In this document: in pieces, positions 43,424 through 52,226 of the stretch
Layout of the letters: the number at the start of each line of letters is the position of its first letter
How positions within the stretch are numbered: position 1 is the first letter of the stretch
NCBI GenBank assembly: GCA_041596515.1
Contig: JBFHIJ010000002.1
Location: 1-64,000 of the forward strand
DNA: 64,000 nt
From: JBFHIJ01 sp041596515
Lineage (GTDB): Bacteria > Bacteroidota > Ignavibacteria > Kapaibacteriales > UBA2268
Reading direction: 5' to 3'
Notes under the pieces: generated by a model
Database searches by the model: none
What the model saw: only the letters and a program-made list of their open reading frames with translations
What the model was told of the DNA's origin: nothing
Made by a program: the position numbers and the translations under genes

Positions 43424-44089
43424 TCACTTTGCAGGAAGTTTTGCAATTATTGTTTCACCGCCTACTACTCTTTGCCCGACTTCAACTTTAAAATCTGTCG
43501 CGGGGTCAACAATAATATCCATTCTGGAGCCAAATTTCATCATTCCAAATTGGTCACCAGCTGTAATAGATTCGCCAACTTTTATATCTGCAACAATTCT
43601 GCGAGCTAAAATACCTACAATTTGTTTAAACAAAACTTTTCCATAAGGAGTCATGACTCCTATTTTGGAATGTTCGTTTTCCTCTGATGCCTTAGGCGCA
43701 TAAGCAACTAAATATTTTCCCGGAAAATAATCATAATACTCTATAGTACCTGAAACCGGAGATCTATTTACATGTACGTCTAAAGGAGATAAAAAGATAC
43801 TAATTTGTTTAGCTTTAGACTTTAAATAGTATTTATCTTCTACATCTATGATTTGTACGACCTTGCCATCAGCAGGCGAAATCATTAAAGATGGGTCTTC
43901 TAACACTTTTTGTGGAACAATCCTTTCGGGATCACGGAAGAACCATAGAGTAAACGATGTAAGTAATACACCCGGCATACATAGCAAATAAGCAAGCCAT
44001 CCAGTCGTAAACATGAAAGAAGCAACTATAATTGATATTCCAATAAGAAGCATTGGAATTGCGTTATCTAATCCGTATCTTGTTAGCAT
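43424..44089 (-). CDS. psd: Phosphatidylserine decarboxylase (short form)
   Basis: A 221-residue proenzyme that decarboxylates phosphatidylserine to phosphatidylethanolamine. One or two N-terminal membrane helices come first, then WFFRDPERIVP, SPLDVHVNRSPVSG and the autocleavage site KFGSRMD (G187-S188), where the serine becomes the pyruvoyl group. The short archaeal/Bacteroidota type lacks the long N-terminal extension. The frame could start at 44185, but the ATG at 44089 (MLTRYGLDNA) is the family's usual start and frees 102 bp as the promoter region shared with dnaN. Confidence 0.93.
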   Translation of the reverse strand: MLTRYGLDNAIPMLLIGISIIVASFMFTTGWLAYLLCMPGVLLTSFTLWFFRDPERIVPQKVLEDPSLMISPADGKVVQIIDVEDKYYLKSKAKQISIFLSPLDVHVNRSPVSGTIEYYDYFPGKYLVAYAPKASEENEHSKIGVMTPYGKVLFKQIVGILARRIVADIKVGESITAGDQFGMMKFGSRMDIIVDPATDFKVEVGQRVVGGETIIAKLPAK

Positions 44090-44191
44090 AGTAATACTTA
44101 TGAATATTAATTCAATATATTCTTGATATTTTGTAAATTGCGTTAAGCGTAAAGAGTAAATTACGAAATTGTTTGGTATAATCAATCATAG

Positions 44192-45385
44192 ATGGATAAA
44201 AATATGAAATTTTCAGTAGCACTTGCCGAGTTGCAGAAAGGATTACAAAAAACTCTTCCTGCTATACCTCCAAAATCTACTTTGCCTGTATTAGAGCATT
44301 TACATTTTTCGTTAAAAGAAAATATTCTGAAAATGATTGCTACAGATCAGGATATTACAATCTTGACTAAAATAGATGTGATAGGCTTTGATGAAGGTGA
44401 TATACTTGTACCTGCCAGAAAAATAAATGAAATCATTAAAGCCCTAGGAACTGAAGGCGAAATAGAGTTTGTTTCGAACCCGGAAAATTTTGAAATTAAT
44501 CTTAAAACTGAAAAAGGTTATTACGAAATGAAAGGTTTGAGTCACACCGAATATTTAGATTTGCCAGAACTATTTAAACAAGAAACTACTATAACTCCTG
44601 ACCATGGAGAGGTGAGCGATAGTTCAGCTTATGCTACTATTGCGAGAAATGATTTACAATCAGTAGCTAATAAAACAGTGTTTGCTGTTTCTTCTGATGA
44701 ATTCCGACCAGCTATGACCGGAGTATTATTTCAATTTAGAGAAGATGCAATCAATGCTGTTTCTACCGATAGCTATAGATTAGTAAAAGCTGTAATCAAC
44801 CCTGTCAATAAAACATTTTCTTCAGATTTTGAAGTCATTATCCCCGCGAAATCTGTTGAAATGCTTAAAAAGATAGATGATGATGCTGTATTTTCTTTGA
44901 TAGAAGCGTCAGAAAAAATAACACATGTACGTTTTGAAATTGGTAACACTATAGTTATTTCAAGAATTATTGAAGAAAAGTTTCCTCCTTATGAGTCAGT
45001 AATACCTCAAAATAATAACCTAATGGCTATTGTTGACAAAAAAGATTTATTATCTGCCATTAGAAGGGTATCTATCTTTACGAATACTCATTCAAAACAA
45101 ATCAAGCTGAATTTGACAGAAAATCTAATAGAAGTAATGGGAGAAGATGAAGACAGTGGCAATAACGCGTCTGAAACTATTTCTTGCGACTTTCAAGGCG
45201 AATCTATCGAATTTGGTTTCAATTATAAGTATTTAGAAGATGCTTTGAATCATACAGAAAACGTAGAAAGTTCAAATTCGCAGGTTATGCTTACATTTTC
45301 AGAACCTACTAAACCTGCTTTGGTTAAACCGACGCCTGATGAAGATAAATTACTTATGTTAATTATGCCGGTTAGATTATCTTAA
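44192..45385 (+). CDS. dnaN: DNA polymerase III beta sliding clamp
   Basis: A 397-residue ring clamp subunit, a little longer than E. coli's 366. It has three similar domains; KFSVALAELQKGLQ, GVLFQF (domain 2) and the C-terminal LLMLIMPVRL (clamp C-tail) are typical. The start may be the ATG at 44192 or at 44204 (MKFSV, the common start). It leads dnaN-recF-dciA-gyrB, the conserved replication cluster, but dnaA is not adjacent and I found no DnaA-box cluster here. Confidence 0.95.
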   Translation: MDKNMKFSVALAELQKGLQKTLPAIPPKSTLPVLEHLHFSLKENILKMIATDQDITILTKIDVIGFDEGDILVPARKINEIIKALGTEGEIEFVSNPENFEINLKTEKGYYEMKGLSHTEYLDLPELFKQETTITPDHGEVSDSSAYATIARNDLQSVANKTVFAVSSDEFRPAMTGVLFQFREDAINAVSTDSYRLVKAVINPVNKTFSSDFEVIIPAKSVEMLKKIDDDAVFSLIEASEKITHVRFEIGNTIVISRIIEEKFPPYESVIPQNNNLMAIVDKKDLLSAIRRVSIFTNTHSKQIKLNLTENLIEVMGEDEDSGNNASETISCDFQGESIEFGFNYKYLEDALNHTENVESSNSQVMLTFSEPTKPALVKPTPDEDKLLMLIMPVRLS

Positions 45386-45386
45386 G

Positions 45387-46523
45387 ATGTTTATAAAGTC
45401 TATAAAACTATCTAACATAAGAAATCATAATGAAACTAACGCGCAATTCAGCCCTGGGTTAAATATTATCTACGGGCTGAATGGTGTTGGTAAAACGTCT
45501 TTACTTGAAGCCATTTCGCTCTGTAGCCTATCTAAAAGTTTTTTGCCTGTACCTGATGCAGCTTTGATAAATAAATTCAAAGATTTTCTCTTTGTTCGTT
45601 GTGATGCTGTAAATTCACTCGGAATAGAATATTTTGTAAAGCTACAATATCCGAAAAGTCAAAAGAAAACGTTTTCGAATAGTTACGGAGATAACCAACT
45701 ACCTAAAAATATAATAGGAGAGATGCCTGTAGTTATTCTTTCGCCTGATCATAAGAATCTGACTTTTGGGGCTCCTGAAGACAGGCGGCAATTTCTAAAT
45801 ACCATTCTTTCTCAATCTTCAAAGAAATATATAGACCATGTTTTAAAAAATAAAAAATATTTGAAGCAACGAAACAAGCTACTTTCCGATAAAAAACAGA
45901 ATATCAAGATTGATATGAATCTGTTGCAAATATTAACAGATATGTTTATAGAGTCTAGTGCAGAAATAGTAATTGCCAGAAAGATATTTATAGAAATATT
46001 CGAAGTATATTTTACTAAGGTTTATAGAGAAATATCCGGAGATAAAGAGAGAGTCAGGTTGAAATATGCTCCATATGGTTTGTCGGGTGTTGAACTAAAA
46101 AAAGAAAAAATTACCGATAGATATAAAGAATACTTCATAGATAATCTGGAAGATGAGTTTAAAAGAGGCACTACAATATTTGGTCCGCAGAAGGATGATA
46201 TGAAGATATATATTAATGACGGTTTATCTAAGCAATACGCTTCGCAAGGGCAACATAAGTCATTGCTAATAAGTTTGAAGTTTGCCGAATTTTTCTTTCT
46301 TCAGGACGTAAAAAATGAGACACCTATTATTCTCTTAGATGATATATTTTCAGAGTTAGATGCAAAAAGATCTGAAAAGGTGTTAAACTATATACGAACA
46401 AATAATGCACAGACATTTATTACTGTAACAAATGCTGAATATATTAATAAATTTGTTACTCCGTCTGATGATTGCTTTTACTTTCATATTGATGCCGGAG
46501 AAATAAAGGGAGTAGAGAAATGA
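45387..46523 (+). CDS. recF: DNA repair/recombination ATPase RecF
   Basis: A 378-residue SMC-like ATPase that loads RecA at gapped DNA with RecO/RecR. Walker A is GLNGVGKTS (30-38), the signature ASQGQHKSL and Walker B PIILLDDIFSELD follow, and LSPDHKNLTFGAPEDRRQFL is family-typical. It is 1 nt after dnaN and overlaps the next gene by 4 nt. Confidence 0.94.
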   Translation: MFIKSIKLSNIRNHNETNAQFSPGLNIIYGLNGVGKTSLLEAISLCSLSKSFLPVPDAALINKFKDFLFVRCDAVNSLGIEYFVKLQYPKSQKKTFSNSYGDNQLPKNIIGEMPVVILSPDHKNLTFGAPEDRRQFLNTILSQSSKKYIDHVLKNKKYLKQRNKLLSDKKQNIKIDMNLLQILTDMFIESSAEIVIARKIFIEIFEVYFTKVYREISGDKERVRLKYAPYGLSGVELKKEKITDRYKEYFIDNLEDEFKRGTTIFGPQKDDMKIYINDGLSKQYASQGQHKSLLISLKFAEFFFLQDVKNETPIILLDDIFSELDAKRSEKVLNYIRTNNAQTFITVTNAEYINKFVTPSDDCFYFHIDAGEIKGVEK

Positions 46524-46822
46524 CAGACCTTGAAGATAATTTTAGAACAAATACTATCTCAGAAGTGCTCCATTCAATCGTAAAAAGGAAAGGGTGGGAT
46601 AACCAATACTATCAAGCTCAAATTACGAATAATTGGGAAAAGATAGTAGGTACAAAAATATTTAAAGAGACAGCCATTCATTCGCTAAAGAACGGAATAC
46701 TAACAATCCGTACTAATTCGAGTACATGGCGAACTGAGCTTAGTTTAAGATCTGAGCAGCTAATAAATAAGATCAATGAAGAATTACAATCAGATGTGGT
46801 TGAAAAAATTGTAATTCGTTGA
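46520..46822 (+). CDS. DUF721 protein, probable DciA helicase-loader
   Basis: A 100-residue DUF721 protein. WEKIVGTKIFKETAIHSLKN then LTIRTNSSTWRTELSLRSE is the conserved core, a KH-like fold with a DNA-binding surface. DciA proteins help load DnaB helicase in bacteria lacking DnaC/DnaI. Its place between recF and gyrB is the classic dciA position. It overlaps recF by 4 nt. The gyrB promoter lies in and just after its end. No loader test exists here, so the role follows family knowledge. Confidence 0.87.
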   Translation: MTDLEDNFRTNTISEVLHSIVKRKGWDNQYYQAQITNNWEKIVGTKIFKETAIHSLKNGILTIRTNSSTWRTELSLRSEQLINKINEELQSDVVEKIVIR

Positions 46823-46839
46823 AAAATTGTGTATTTTTG
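46809..46839 (+). promoter_or_regulatory. Bacteroidota-type promoter of gyrB
   Basis: TTG (46809-46811), a 20-nt spacer and TATTTTTG (46832-46839) match the consensus exactly. It overlaps the 3' end of the dciA-like gene and is about 48 nt before the gyrB ATG. Confidence 0.78.
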
Positions 46840-46886
46840 TAAGTTATACAAAGTATTGTTTTGACTATAAAAATACGGTCTATTCT

Positions 46887-48914
46887 ATGAAATCACAGGA
46901 AATTGGAAGCGAAAATCCTAACTTAAATACCACTTACAGTGAGTCGAGTATTAAAGTATTGGAAGGATTAGAAGCTGTTCGTAAACGACCTGCCATGTAT
47001 ATAGGGGATGTAAGTGAAAGAGGCTTGCACCATTTAATCCAAGAAGTAGTAGATAACTCTATAGATGAAGCATTAGCTGGATATTGCAGTGATATATTAG
47101 TAACTTTGCACAATGATGGTTCATGCTCGGTGTCTGATAATGGTCGTGGGATTCCTACCGGACCTCACCCAGTTAAAAAAATATCTACCTTAGAAGTAGT
47201 TATGTGTACATTGCACGCAGGCGGTAAATTTGATAAAAATACTTACAAAGTTTCTGGTGGACTCCATGGTGTAGGTGTGTCTTGTGTGAATGCACTTTCG
47301 TCAAAAATGGAAGTTACTGTGAAACGAGATGGTACGATTTATAGACAAATTTATCGTATAGGTGTTCCTCAAGCTCCGGTAGAAGTTATTGGTGAAACTA
47401 AGGAAACGGGTACTACAACCAGATTTTGGCCAGATGGGAATATATTTAATACTGTTCTATTTAGATTTAAAAAAGCTTCTGAAAGACTAAGAGAATTGGC
47501 TTTTTTGAACCCTTCTGTAAAAATAACTTTAGCTGACGAAAGAGAAAATAGATTTGAAGAATACTTTTACAAAGGTGGATTAAAGGACTTTGTTGAGTAT
47601 GTGGATGAAGGTTCTACAATTATTGTACCTCCTATATATTTTGAAGGTACTGATGTAGGAGTTTCTGAAACAGAAACTCAAGTAGAGGTATGTTTCCAAT
47701 ATAACAATGGTTATAGCGAAAATCTTTTATCTTATGTAAATAACATCCATACTATCGAAGGCGGTACTCACGTTTCCGGTTTCAGATCTTCGCTGACCCG
47801 TACTTTAAATCAGTATGTAAATGATAACCTTAACAATAAAAAGCAAGCTAAACTCCAGCTGACAGGTGATGACTTTAAAGAAGGTCTCACTGCTATTATT
47901 TCTGTAAAAGTCGCTGAGCCTCAATTTGAGGGGCAAACTAAGACTAAATTAGGAAATAGTGAAGTTGAAGGTATAGTTCGTGGTATAGTGGCTGTGAGAC
48001 TTAAAGAGTATTTGGATTCAAGCCCTGCAGTAGCAAAAAAAATTGTTGAAAAGGCGGTAACAGCAGCTGAGGCTAGAATTGCTGCTAAAAGATCAAGAGA
48101 ATTAGTAAGACGTAAGAATATACTTGAATCAGGTTCGTTACCCGGTAAGTTAGCTGATTGTTCTATGAAAACTCCTGAAGATTGCGAATTGTATTTGGTC
48201 GAAGGGGACTCTGCCGGTGGCTCAGCAAAGCAAGGCAGAGACAGAAGATTTCAAGCCATATTACCTTTGCGAGGCAAAGTGCTAAACGTGCAGAAAGCAA
48301 GACAACACAAAATACTCGAAAATGAAGAGATTAAGACTATTATCACTGCTATTGGAGCAGGTTTTGGTGATGACCTTGACGCTTCTAAATCTAGATATGG
48401 TAAAGTTATTCTTATGGCCGATGCCGATGTAGATGGTGCGCACATTAGAACTTTATTATTGACTTTATTTTACAACTATATGAAAGACTTAATTATCTCC
48501 GGCAAGCTTTATATTGCTCAGCCTCCTCTTTATAAGTTAAAACGTGGCAAGCAGGAATATTATGCCTATAATGAAGCTGAAAGAGATGAAATAATTGCTC
48601 GTATTAAAAAAGAAGATCCACGGGTGAAAGTTGTCATCCCTGATGAAGATGATGAAAATTCTGAGCAAAATATAGCTGAGCAAGCTAAAAAAGGGGGTAT
48701 TCAAATATCTCGATTTAAAGGTCTTGGTGAGATGAATCCAAATCAACTTTGGGAAACGACTATGGATCCAAGCACGCGTACACTTTTGCAAGTTACTATC
48801 GAAGATGCAGCAGAGTCAAAAAGAGTATTCCAAACCCTAATGGGTGATAAAGTTGAACCTAGGAGAGCTTTTATTGAAGCAAATGCTGAATACGTTCAGA
48901 ACTTAGATATTTAA
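46887..48914 (+). CDS. gyrB: DNA gyrase subunit B
   Basis: A 675-residue type IIA topoisomerase ATPase subunit. The GHKL ATPase block is VLEGLEAVRKRPAMYIGDV, then EVVDNSIDEALAGY, NGRGIP and GLHGVGVSCVNAL. The transducer and TOPRIM (LVEGDSAGGSAKQGRDR, MADADVDGAHIRTLLL) follow, and the C-terminus RRAFIEANAEYVQNLDI is the standard end. The frame extends to a TTG at 46827, but the ATG at 46887 lies beyond the promoter box and gives the family's N-terminus, preceded by about 20 variable residues. GyrA is not in the window. A strong terminator follows. Confidence 0.96.
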   Translation: MKSQEIGSENPNLNTTYSESSIKVLEGLEAVRKRPAMYIGDVSERGLHHLIQEVVDNSIDEALAGYCSDILVTLHNDGSCSVSDNGRGIPTGPHPVKKISTLEVVMCTLHAGGKFDKNTYKVSGGLHGVGVSCVNALSSKMEVTVKRDGTIYRQIYRIGVPQAPVEVIGETKETGTTTRFWPDGNIFNTVLFRFKKASERLRELAFLNPSVKITLADERENRFEEYFYKGGLKDFVEYVDEGSTIIVPPIYFEGTDVGVSETETQVEVCFQYNNGYSENLLSYVNNIHTIEGGTHVSGFRSSLTRTLNQYVNDNLNNKKQAKLQLTGDDFKEGLTAIISVKVAEPQFEGQTKTKLGNSEVEGIVRGIVAVRLKEYLDSSPAVAKKIVEKAVTAAEARIAAKRSRELVRRKNILESGSLPGKLADCSMKTPEDCELYLVEGDSAGGSAKQGRDRRFQAILPLRGKVLNVQKARQHKILENEEIKTIITAIGAGFGDDLDASKSRYGKVILMADADVDGAHIRTLLLTLFYNYMKDLIISGKLYIAQPPLYKLKRGKQEYYAYNEAERDEIIARIKKEDPRVKVVIPDEDDENSEQNIAEQAKKGGIQISRFKGLGEMNPNQLWETTMDPSTRTLLQVTIEDAAESKRVFQTLMGDKVEPRRAFIEANAEYVQNLDI

Positions 48915-48935
48915 AGTTTAAAATCTAAATATTTT

Positions 48936-48972
48936 AAAAGCTACTGTGAGTTTTACATAGTAGCTTTTTTTT
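48936..48972 (+). terminator. Terminator of the dnaN-gyrB cluster
   Basis: AAAAGCTACTGTG (48936-48948) pairs with CATAGTAGCTTTT (48956-48968), 13 bp with one wobble, a 7-nt loop and a run of T to 48972. Confidence 0.9.
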
Positions 48973-49032
48973 GTTTAAACTAAACTATGATTGTAACGTA
49001 TATAAATATATTCACAACTGGAGAAATCATAG

Positions 49033-50238
49033 ATGAAATTTATTCTCATATTTGCTATTGTAATAGCTTTGTTTATATCAATTGAGCTGTTCTTTTATAA
49101 AAAATGGAAGAGATATGTTGAATATAAAGGATGGAATAAGTGGTGGCACAGAATATCATTGATTTTATCAATCGCCACTATTTTATCTATAATTGCAATT
49201 AATGCTAACAGATTTTTCAGCGATTCAAATGATTCTTGGACTGTAATTATATTTATGTTTATCAGTGTTTGGACTTTGCCTAAAATATTAATTGTTCCAA
49301 TTATGTTTTTTCAATCTATCGTCTCATTTGTTAATCGCAAAATATTTAAAAAGCAATCTGAAAGAGAAAATAGTAGAAGGAAGTTTTTACGAGACGTTAG
49401 TTGGACTGCTGCTGGTATTCCATTCTTTATTTCAGCATGGGGTGTTTTCAGAACAGCATATGATTATAAAGTACATCATGTTGATATAAAGCTTGACAAC
49501 TTACCGAATTCAATGCAAGGCTTAAGAATTGTTCAAATCTCAGATTTGCATGCAGGTTCTTATTATTCTGACGCACCATTTAGAAAAGCAAGAAGGATAA
49601 TTGATGCTCTAAACCCGGATATCGTTGTACTGACTGGAGATTTTGTCAATAATAATCATGCTGAGATAGGTAAAATATCTTATGAAATATCGAAGATAGA
49701 GGCTAAATATGGAGTTTATGGTTGTCTTGGAAATCATGATCACTTTATGACCCCGGAGGATCATGCTCTATTAGTAGAGAAACTAAAAGCAACAGGTATG
49801 AGACTATTGGTAAATGAAAATGAGTCTATAAATCTTGGTGATGGAAATTTACATATAGCCGGAATTGACAATATTGGTTTTGGACAAGAATATGGAGATT
49901 TATCACTTGCTATAAACACTTTACCTGAGTATGAACCAATTATACTTTTAGCTCATGATCCGACAAATTGGGATAAATCTATAGTAGGAAAATTACCGGT
50001 AGATATAACATTATCAGGTCACACACATGGCGGGCAGGTAGGAGTTGAACTATTTGGTGAAATGCTGACACCCGTCAAGATGGTTTATGAGCAGTGGGCT
50101 GGACTTTATCATAAAGCAGGTCAATATTTATATGTAAATAGGGGAGTTGGAATGGTTGGACCACCTATTCGCATAGGAGTAAATCCTGAAATTACATTAC
50201 TAACTTTGAAGAAAAATAATCATTTAGCAAAAAATTAG
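49033..50238 (+). CDS. Membrane metallophosphoesterase with internal twin-arginine motif
   Basis: A 401-residue calcineurin-like phosphoesterase. Three hydrophobic helices (about 2-22, 42-57, 70-100) come first. A twin-arginine motif SRRKFLR (114-120) and a further hydrophobic stretch (WTAAGIPFFISAWGV) then lead into the catalytic domain. Metal motifs are complete: QISDLHAGS, DFVNN, GNHDHF, LLAHDP and LSGHTHGGQVG. This matches YkuE/YaeI-type phosphoesterases that act outside the cytoplasm, perhaps on lipid A precursors or phospholipids. The internal Tat motif after three helices suggests mixed Sec/Tat insertion, as described for some Rieske proteins. Substrate is unknown. Confidence 0.88.
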   Translation: MKFILIFAIVIALFISIELFFYKKWKRYVEYKGWNKWWHRISLILSIATILSIIAINANRFFSDSNDSWTVIIFMFISVWTLPKILIVPIMFFQSIVSFVNRKIFKKQSERENSRRKFLRDVSWTAAGIPFFISAWGVFRTAYDYKVHHVDIKLDNLPNSMQGLRIVQISDLHAGSYYSDAPFRKARRIIDALNPDIVVLTGDFVNNNHAEIGKISYEISKIEAKYGVYGCLGNHDHFMTPEDHALLVEKLKATGMRLLVNENESINLGDGNLHIAGIDNIGFGQEYGDLSLAINTLPEYEPIILLAHDPTNWDKSIVGKLPVDITLSGHTHGGQVGVELFGEMLTPVKMVYEQWAGLYHKAGQYLYVNRGVGMVGPPIRIGVNPEITLLTLKKNNHLAKN

Positions 50239-50246
50239 TATCTTTG
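50239..50246 (+). promoter_or_regulatory. -7 box of rubrerythrin
   Basis: TATCTTTG fits TAnnTTTG, 43 nt before the ATG. The -33 region has no clear TTG at the usual distance, so this is a partial match. Confidence 0.5.
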
Positions 50247-50289
50247 TTTTCTACTCAATATGTGTATTTTTAAACGACAAAGGTGTACT

Positions 50290-50793
50290 ATGAAGAAAAT
50301 GACTGAAAAATCTTTACAAGAAGCTTTCTGTGGTGAATCCAAAGCCCATATGAAATATTTAGCTTACGCGTTACAGGCAGAAAGAGAAGGCTTAAAAAAC
50401 ATTTCTCGTTTATTTGAAGCAATTGCTTATGCTGAAACTGTTCACGCACATGCACATGCGAAAGTTTTAGGAATGATTGGCAAAACAAAAGAAAATTTAC
50501 AAGATGGGATTAATGGTGAAGATTTTGAAGTAGAAGAAATGTATCCTGCTTATGAAGCAATTGCTGAATTACAAGGTGAAAAAGCTGCTCTTAAAGCTAT
50601 TCGCTGGGCAATTGATGCAGAAAAATCTCACTCTGAATTATATGGCAAAGCTAAAGAAATGGCTGATGCAGATAAAGATGCTGATTTTGAAGAAATTCAT
50701 ACTTGCGAAATTTGTGGCTATACACACGTTGGAGATTTACCTGAAAAATGCCCTGTATGTAATGTCAAAAAAGATAAGTTTAGAAAATTCTAA
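50290..50793 (+). CDS. Rubrerythrin
   Basis: A 167-residue rubrerythrin, a peroxidase that protects anaerobes from H2O2. The ferritin-like diiron domain shows ESKAHMKYLAYA, AYAETVHAHAHAK and AEKSHSELYGKA. The C-terminal rubredoxin-like domain has CEICGYTH and CPVCNV binding an Fe(SCys)4. The frame starts upstream at an ATG (50260), but the ATG at 50290 gives the family N-terminus MKKMTEKSLQEAF and follows AAAGG. It fits the oxygen-sensitive [FeFe]-hydrogenase in the window. It is monocistronic with a strong hairpin after it. Confidence 0.95.
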   Translation: MKKMTEKSLQEAFCGESKAHMKYLAYALQAEREGLKNISRLFEAIAYAETVHAHAHAKVLGMIGKTKENLQDGINGEDFEVEEMYPAYEAIAELQGEKAALKAIRWAIDAEKSHSELYGKAKEMADADKDADFEEIHTCEICGYTHVGDLPEKCPVCNVKKDKFRKF

Positions 50794-50795
50794 AT

Positions 50796-50829
50796 AAAAA
50801 AACGGGCTGCTTGTTAAAAAGTAGCCCGT
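50796..50829. terminator. Bidirectional terminator after rubrerythrin
   Basis: ACGGGCTGCT (50802-50811) pairs with AGTAGCCCGT (50820-50829), a 10-bp stem with one wobble. An A-run before the stem gives a T-run for leftward transcripts; ATTTTT follows for rightward ones. It lies between convergent genes. Confidence 0.85.
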
Positions 50830-50855
50830 ATGATTTTTACTAAAGAGAAATAGTA

Positions 50856-52091
50856 TTAGAATTTGATAAATTCTACACGTCTGTTATTTGCTTTCCCTTC
50901 AGGGCTGGAGTTATCACCTATAGGCATAGATTCGCCCAAGCCTTTAAATTTTAATCTGGAAGAGTCGATTCCTAACTCAATTAATTTATTGACAACTGTT
51001 TTGGCTCTGTCTTCTGATAGTTTTAAGTTTGCTTGATCATCTCCGTCAGAATCTGTGTGTCCTTCTACGCTAAACTTCAATGAGTTATCTTTTTTCATCA
51101 TTCCGTATATTTTATTGATTGGACCAATGGATTCCGGTTTTAAAGTAGCTCTATTGACATCAAATCTGATACCTTGCATGATAATTTTGCCTTCAGTTTC
51201 TACTCTTTTAGAAAGTTTAACAGCTCCTTTGGCAAAGCGAATATTTTTTATAAAATTTTTATTTGCATCTGAAGAGTTTCCAAAAGTAAAACCGGTGGGA
51301 TTCCCTTCTAATCTAGGATAGTTAATTAATCTAGTATCATCCATATAGATTTTGAGATTACCTTTGTTGAAGGAGATAGAGATATGTCGCCAAGTTTCTT
51401 TTTCTGTACGGTTAGTACGTTCTACATTAGGGTATTTACCTAGCAAATCTTCAAACTCAATTTCACCAAAATTAATTACTATATAATTATCTATTTGGTC
51501 ATCAGATAATCCCCATTGATTCTTTCTATCTTTAAAATAAATATAATAACGTTGGCTATATTGGTCTGCTTCGAAAAAACAATCAAATTCCATTGTAAAC
51601 TCCTCTGGCAAATAGTCAGATTTTCTATCTTTCATAAATGGAATTATTTCGGAAGCTTCACGGAACATAATAACATTTTCACCATCAAATTCTGCAATTT
51701 CACAATTACCTTCTCTAATATCCCATCTGGAAGGGAATTCTCCATTTTCTTCATTAATAAGATTATCTTCAAAAATTACTAAGTCACCAGGGACAAAATC
51801 GTATTTTGCCCAATTTAAAGTTCCGGATGTTGGGCTAGTACTTTGAGTTTCAGTGGATTTCGAATTAGAAGTGGATTGTGAGTTATTAGTCGAATTAGAC
51901 AAAGTTTCTTCTTCTTCCTTACCATCGACAGCTTCGTCGATAGTTTTATCTATCTTTTCATCAACTTTTTCTTCGACTTTGTTTTCAACTTTTTCTTCGA
52001 CTGATTTTTTAATTTTTTTCCAGAATTGTGCTTCCGTAGTATAGCTAAAAACGAAAGTCATAAGAACGAGGGTCAAAACAAGATTTTTCAT
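50856..52091 (-). CDS. Exported OmpA-like protein with charged helix
   Basis: A 411-residue exported protein. The signal peptide (about 1-21) is followed by a lysine/glutamate-rich helix with repeats of the type VEEKVEN/VEEKVDE (about 25-60), a Ser/Thr/Asn linker (64-90), a beta-rich domain (about 100-285) resembling LamG/concanavalin-like lectin folds, and an OmpA-like C-terminus (about 290-411) with VEGHTDSDGDDQANLKLSED and ANNRRVEFIKF. The OmpA part should bind peptidoglycan; the charged helix could reach across the periplasm. No ligand is known. It is convergent with rubrerythrin and separate from the peptidase upstream. Confidence 0.85.
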   Translation of the reverse strand: MKNLVLTLVLMTFVFSYTTEAQFWKKIKKSVEEKVENKVEEKVDEKIDKTIDEAVDGKEEEETLSNSTNNSQSTSNSKSTETQSTSPTSGTLNWAKYDFVPGDLVIFEDNLINEENGEFPSRWDIREGNCEIAEFDGENVIMFREASEIIPFMKDRKSDYLPEEFTMEFDCFFEADQYSQRYYIYFKDRKNQWGLSDDQIDNYIVINFGEIEFEDLLGKYPNVERTNRTEKETWRHISISFNKGNLKIYMDDTRLINYPRLEGNPTGFTFGNSSDANKNFIKNIRFAKGAVKLSKRVETEGKIIMQGIRFDVNRATLKPESIGPINKIYGMMKKDNSLKFSVEGHTDSDGDDQANLKLSEDRAKTVVNKLIELGIDSSRLKFKGLGESMPIGDNSSPEGKANNRRVEFIKF

Positions 52092-52183
52092 AATGTTGCT
52101 TATTATTTGTATAACAATGATGTGAAATGTTTAAAGTATGAATGCAATATAAAAAATACAATGTAATATCCCTAAAATAAAAA

Positions 52184-52204
52184 AGCCGATTTTGAAAATC
52201 GGCT
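52184..52204 (-). terminator. Terminator after the M20 dipeptidase
   Basis: AGCCGATTTT and AAAATCGGCT form a perfect stem of up to 10 bp around a small loop. The A-rich DNA before it (52165-52183) gives a T-rich tail on the minus strand. Confidence 0.8.
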
Positions 52205-52226
52205 AGTCTTGCTAAATTTGGGTTTA

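Noticed and set aside
44090..44191. A possible replication origin upstream of dnaN
   Set aside because: I found no DnaA-box cluster, and dnaA is not adjacent; the spacer is only about 100 bp.
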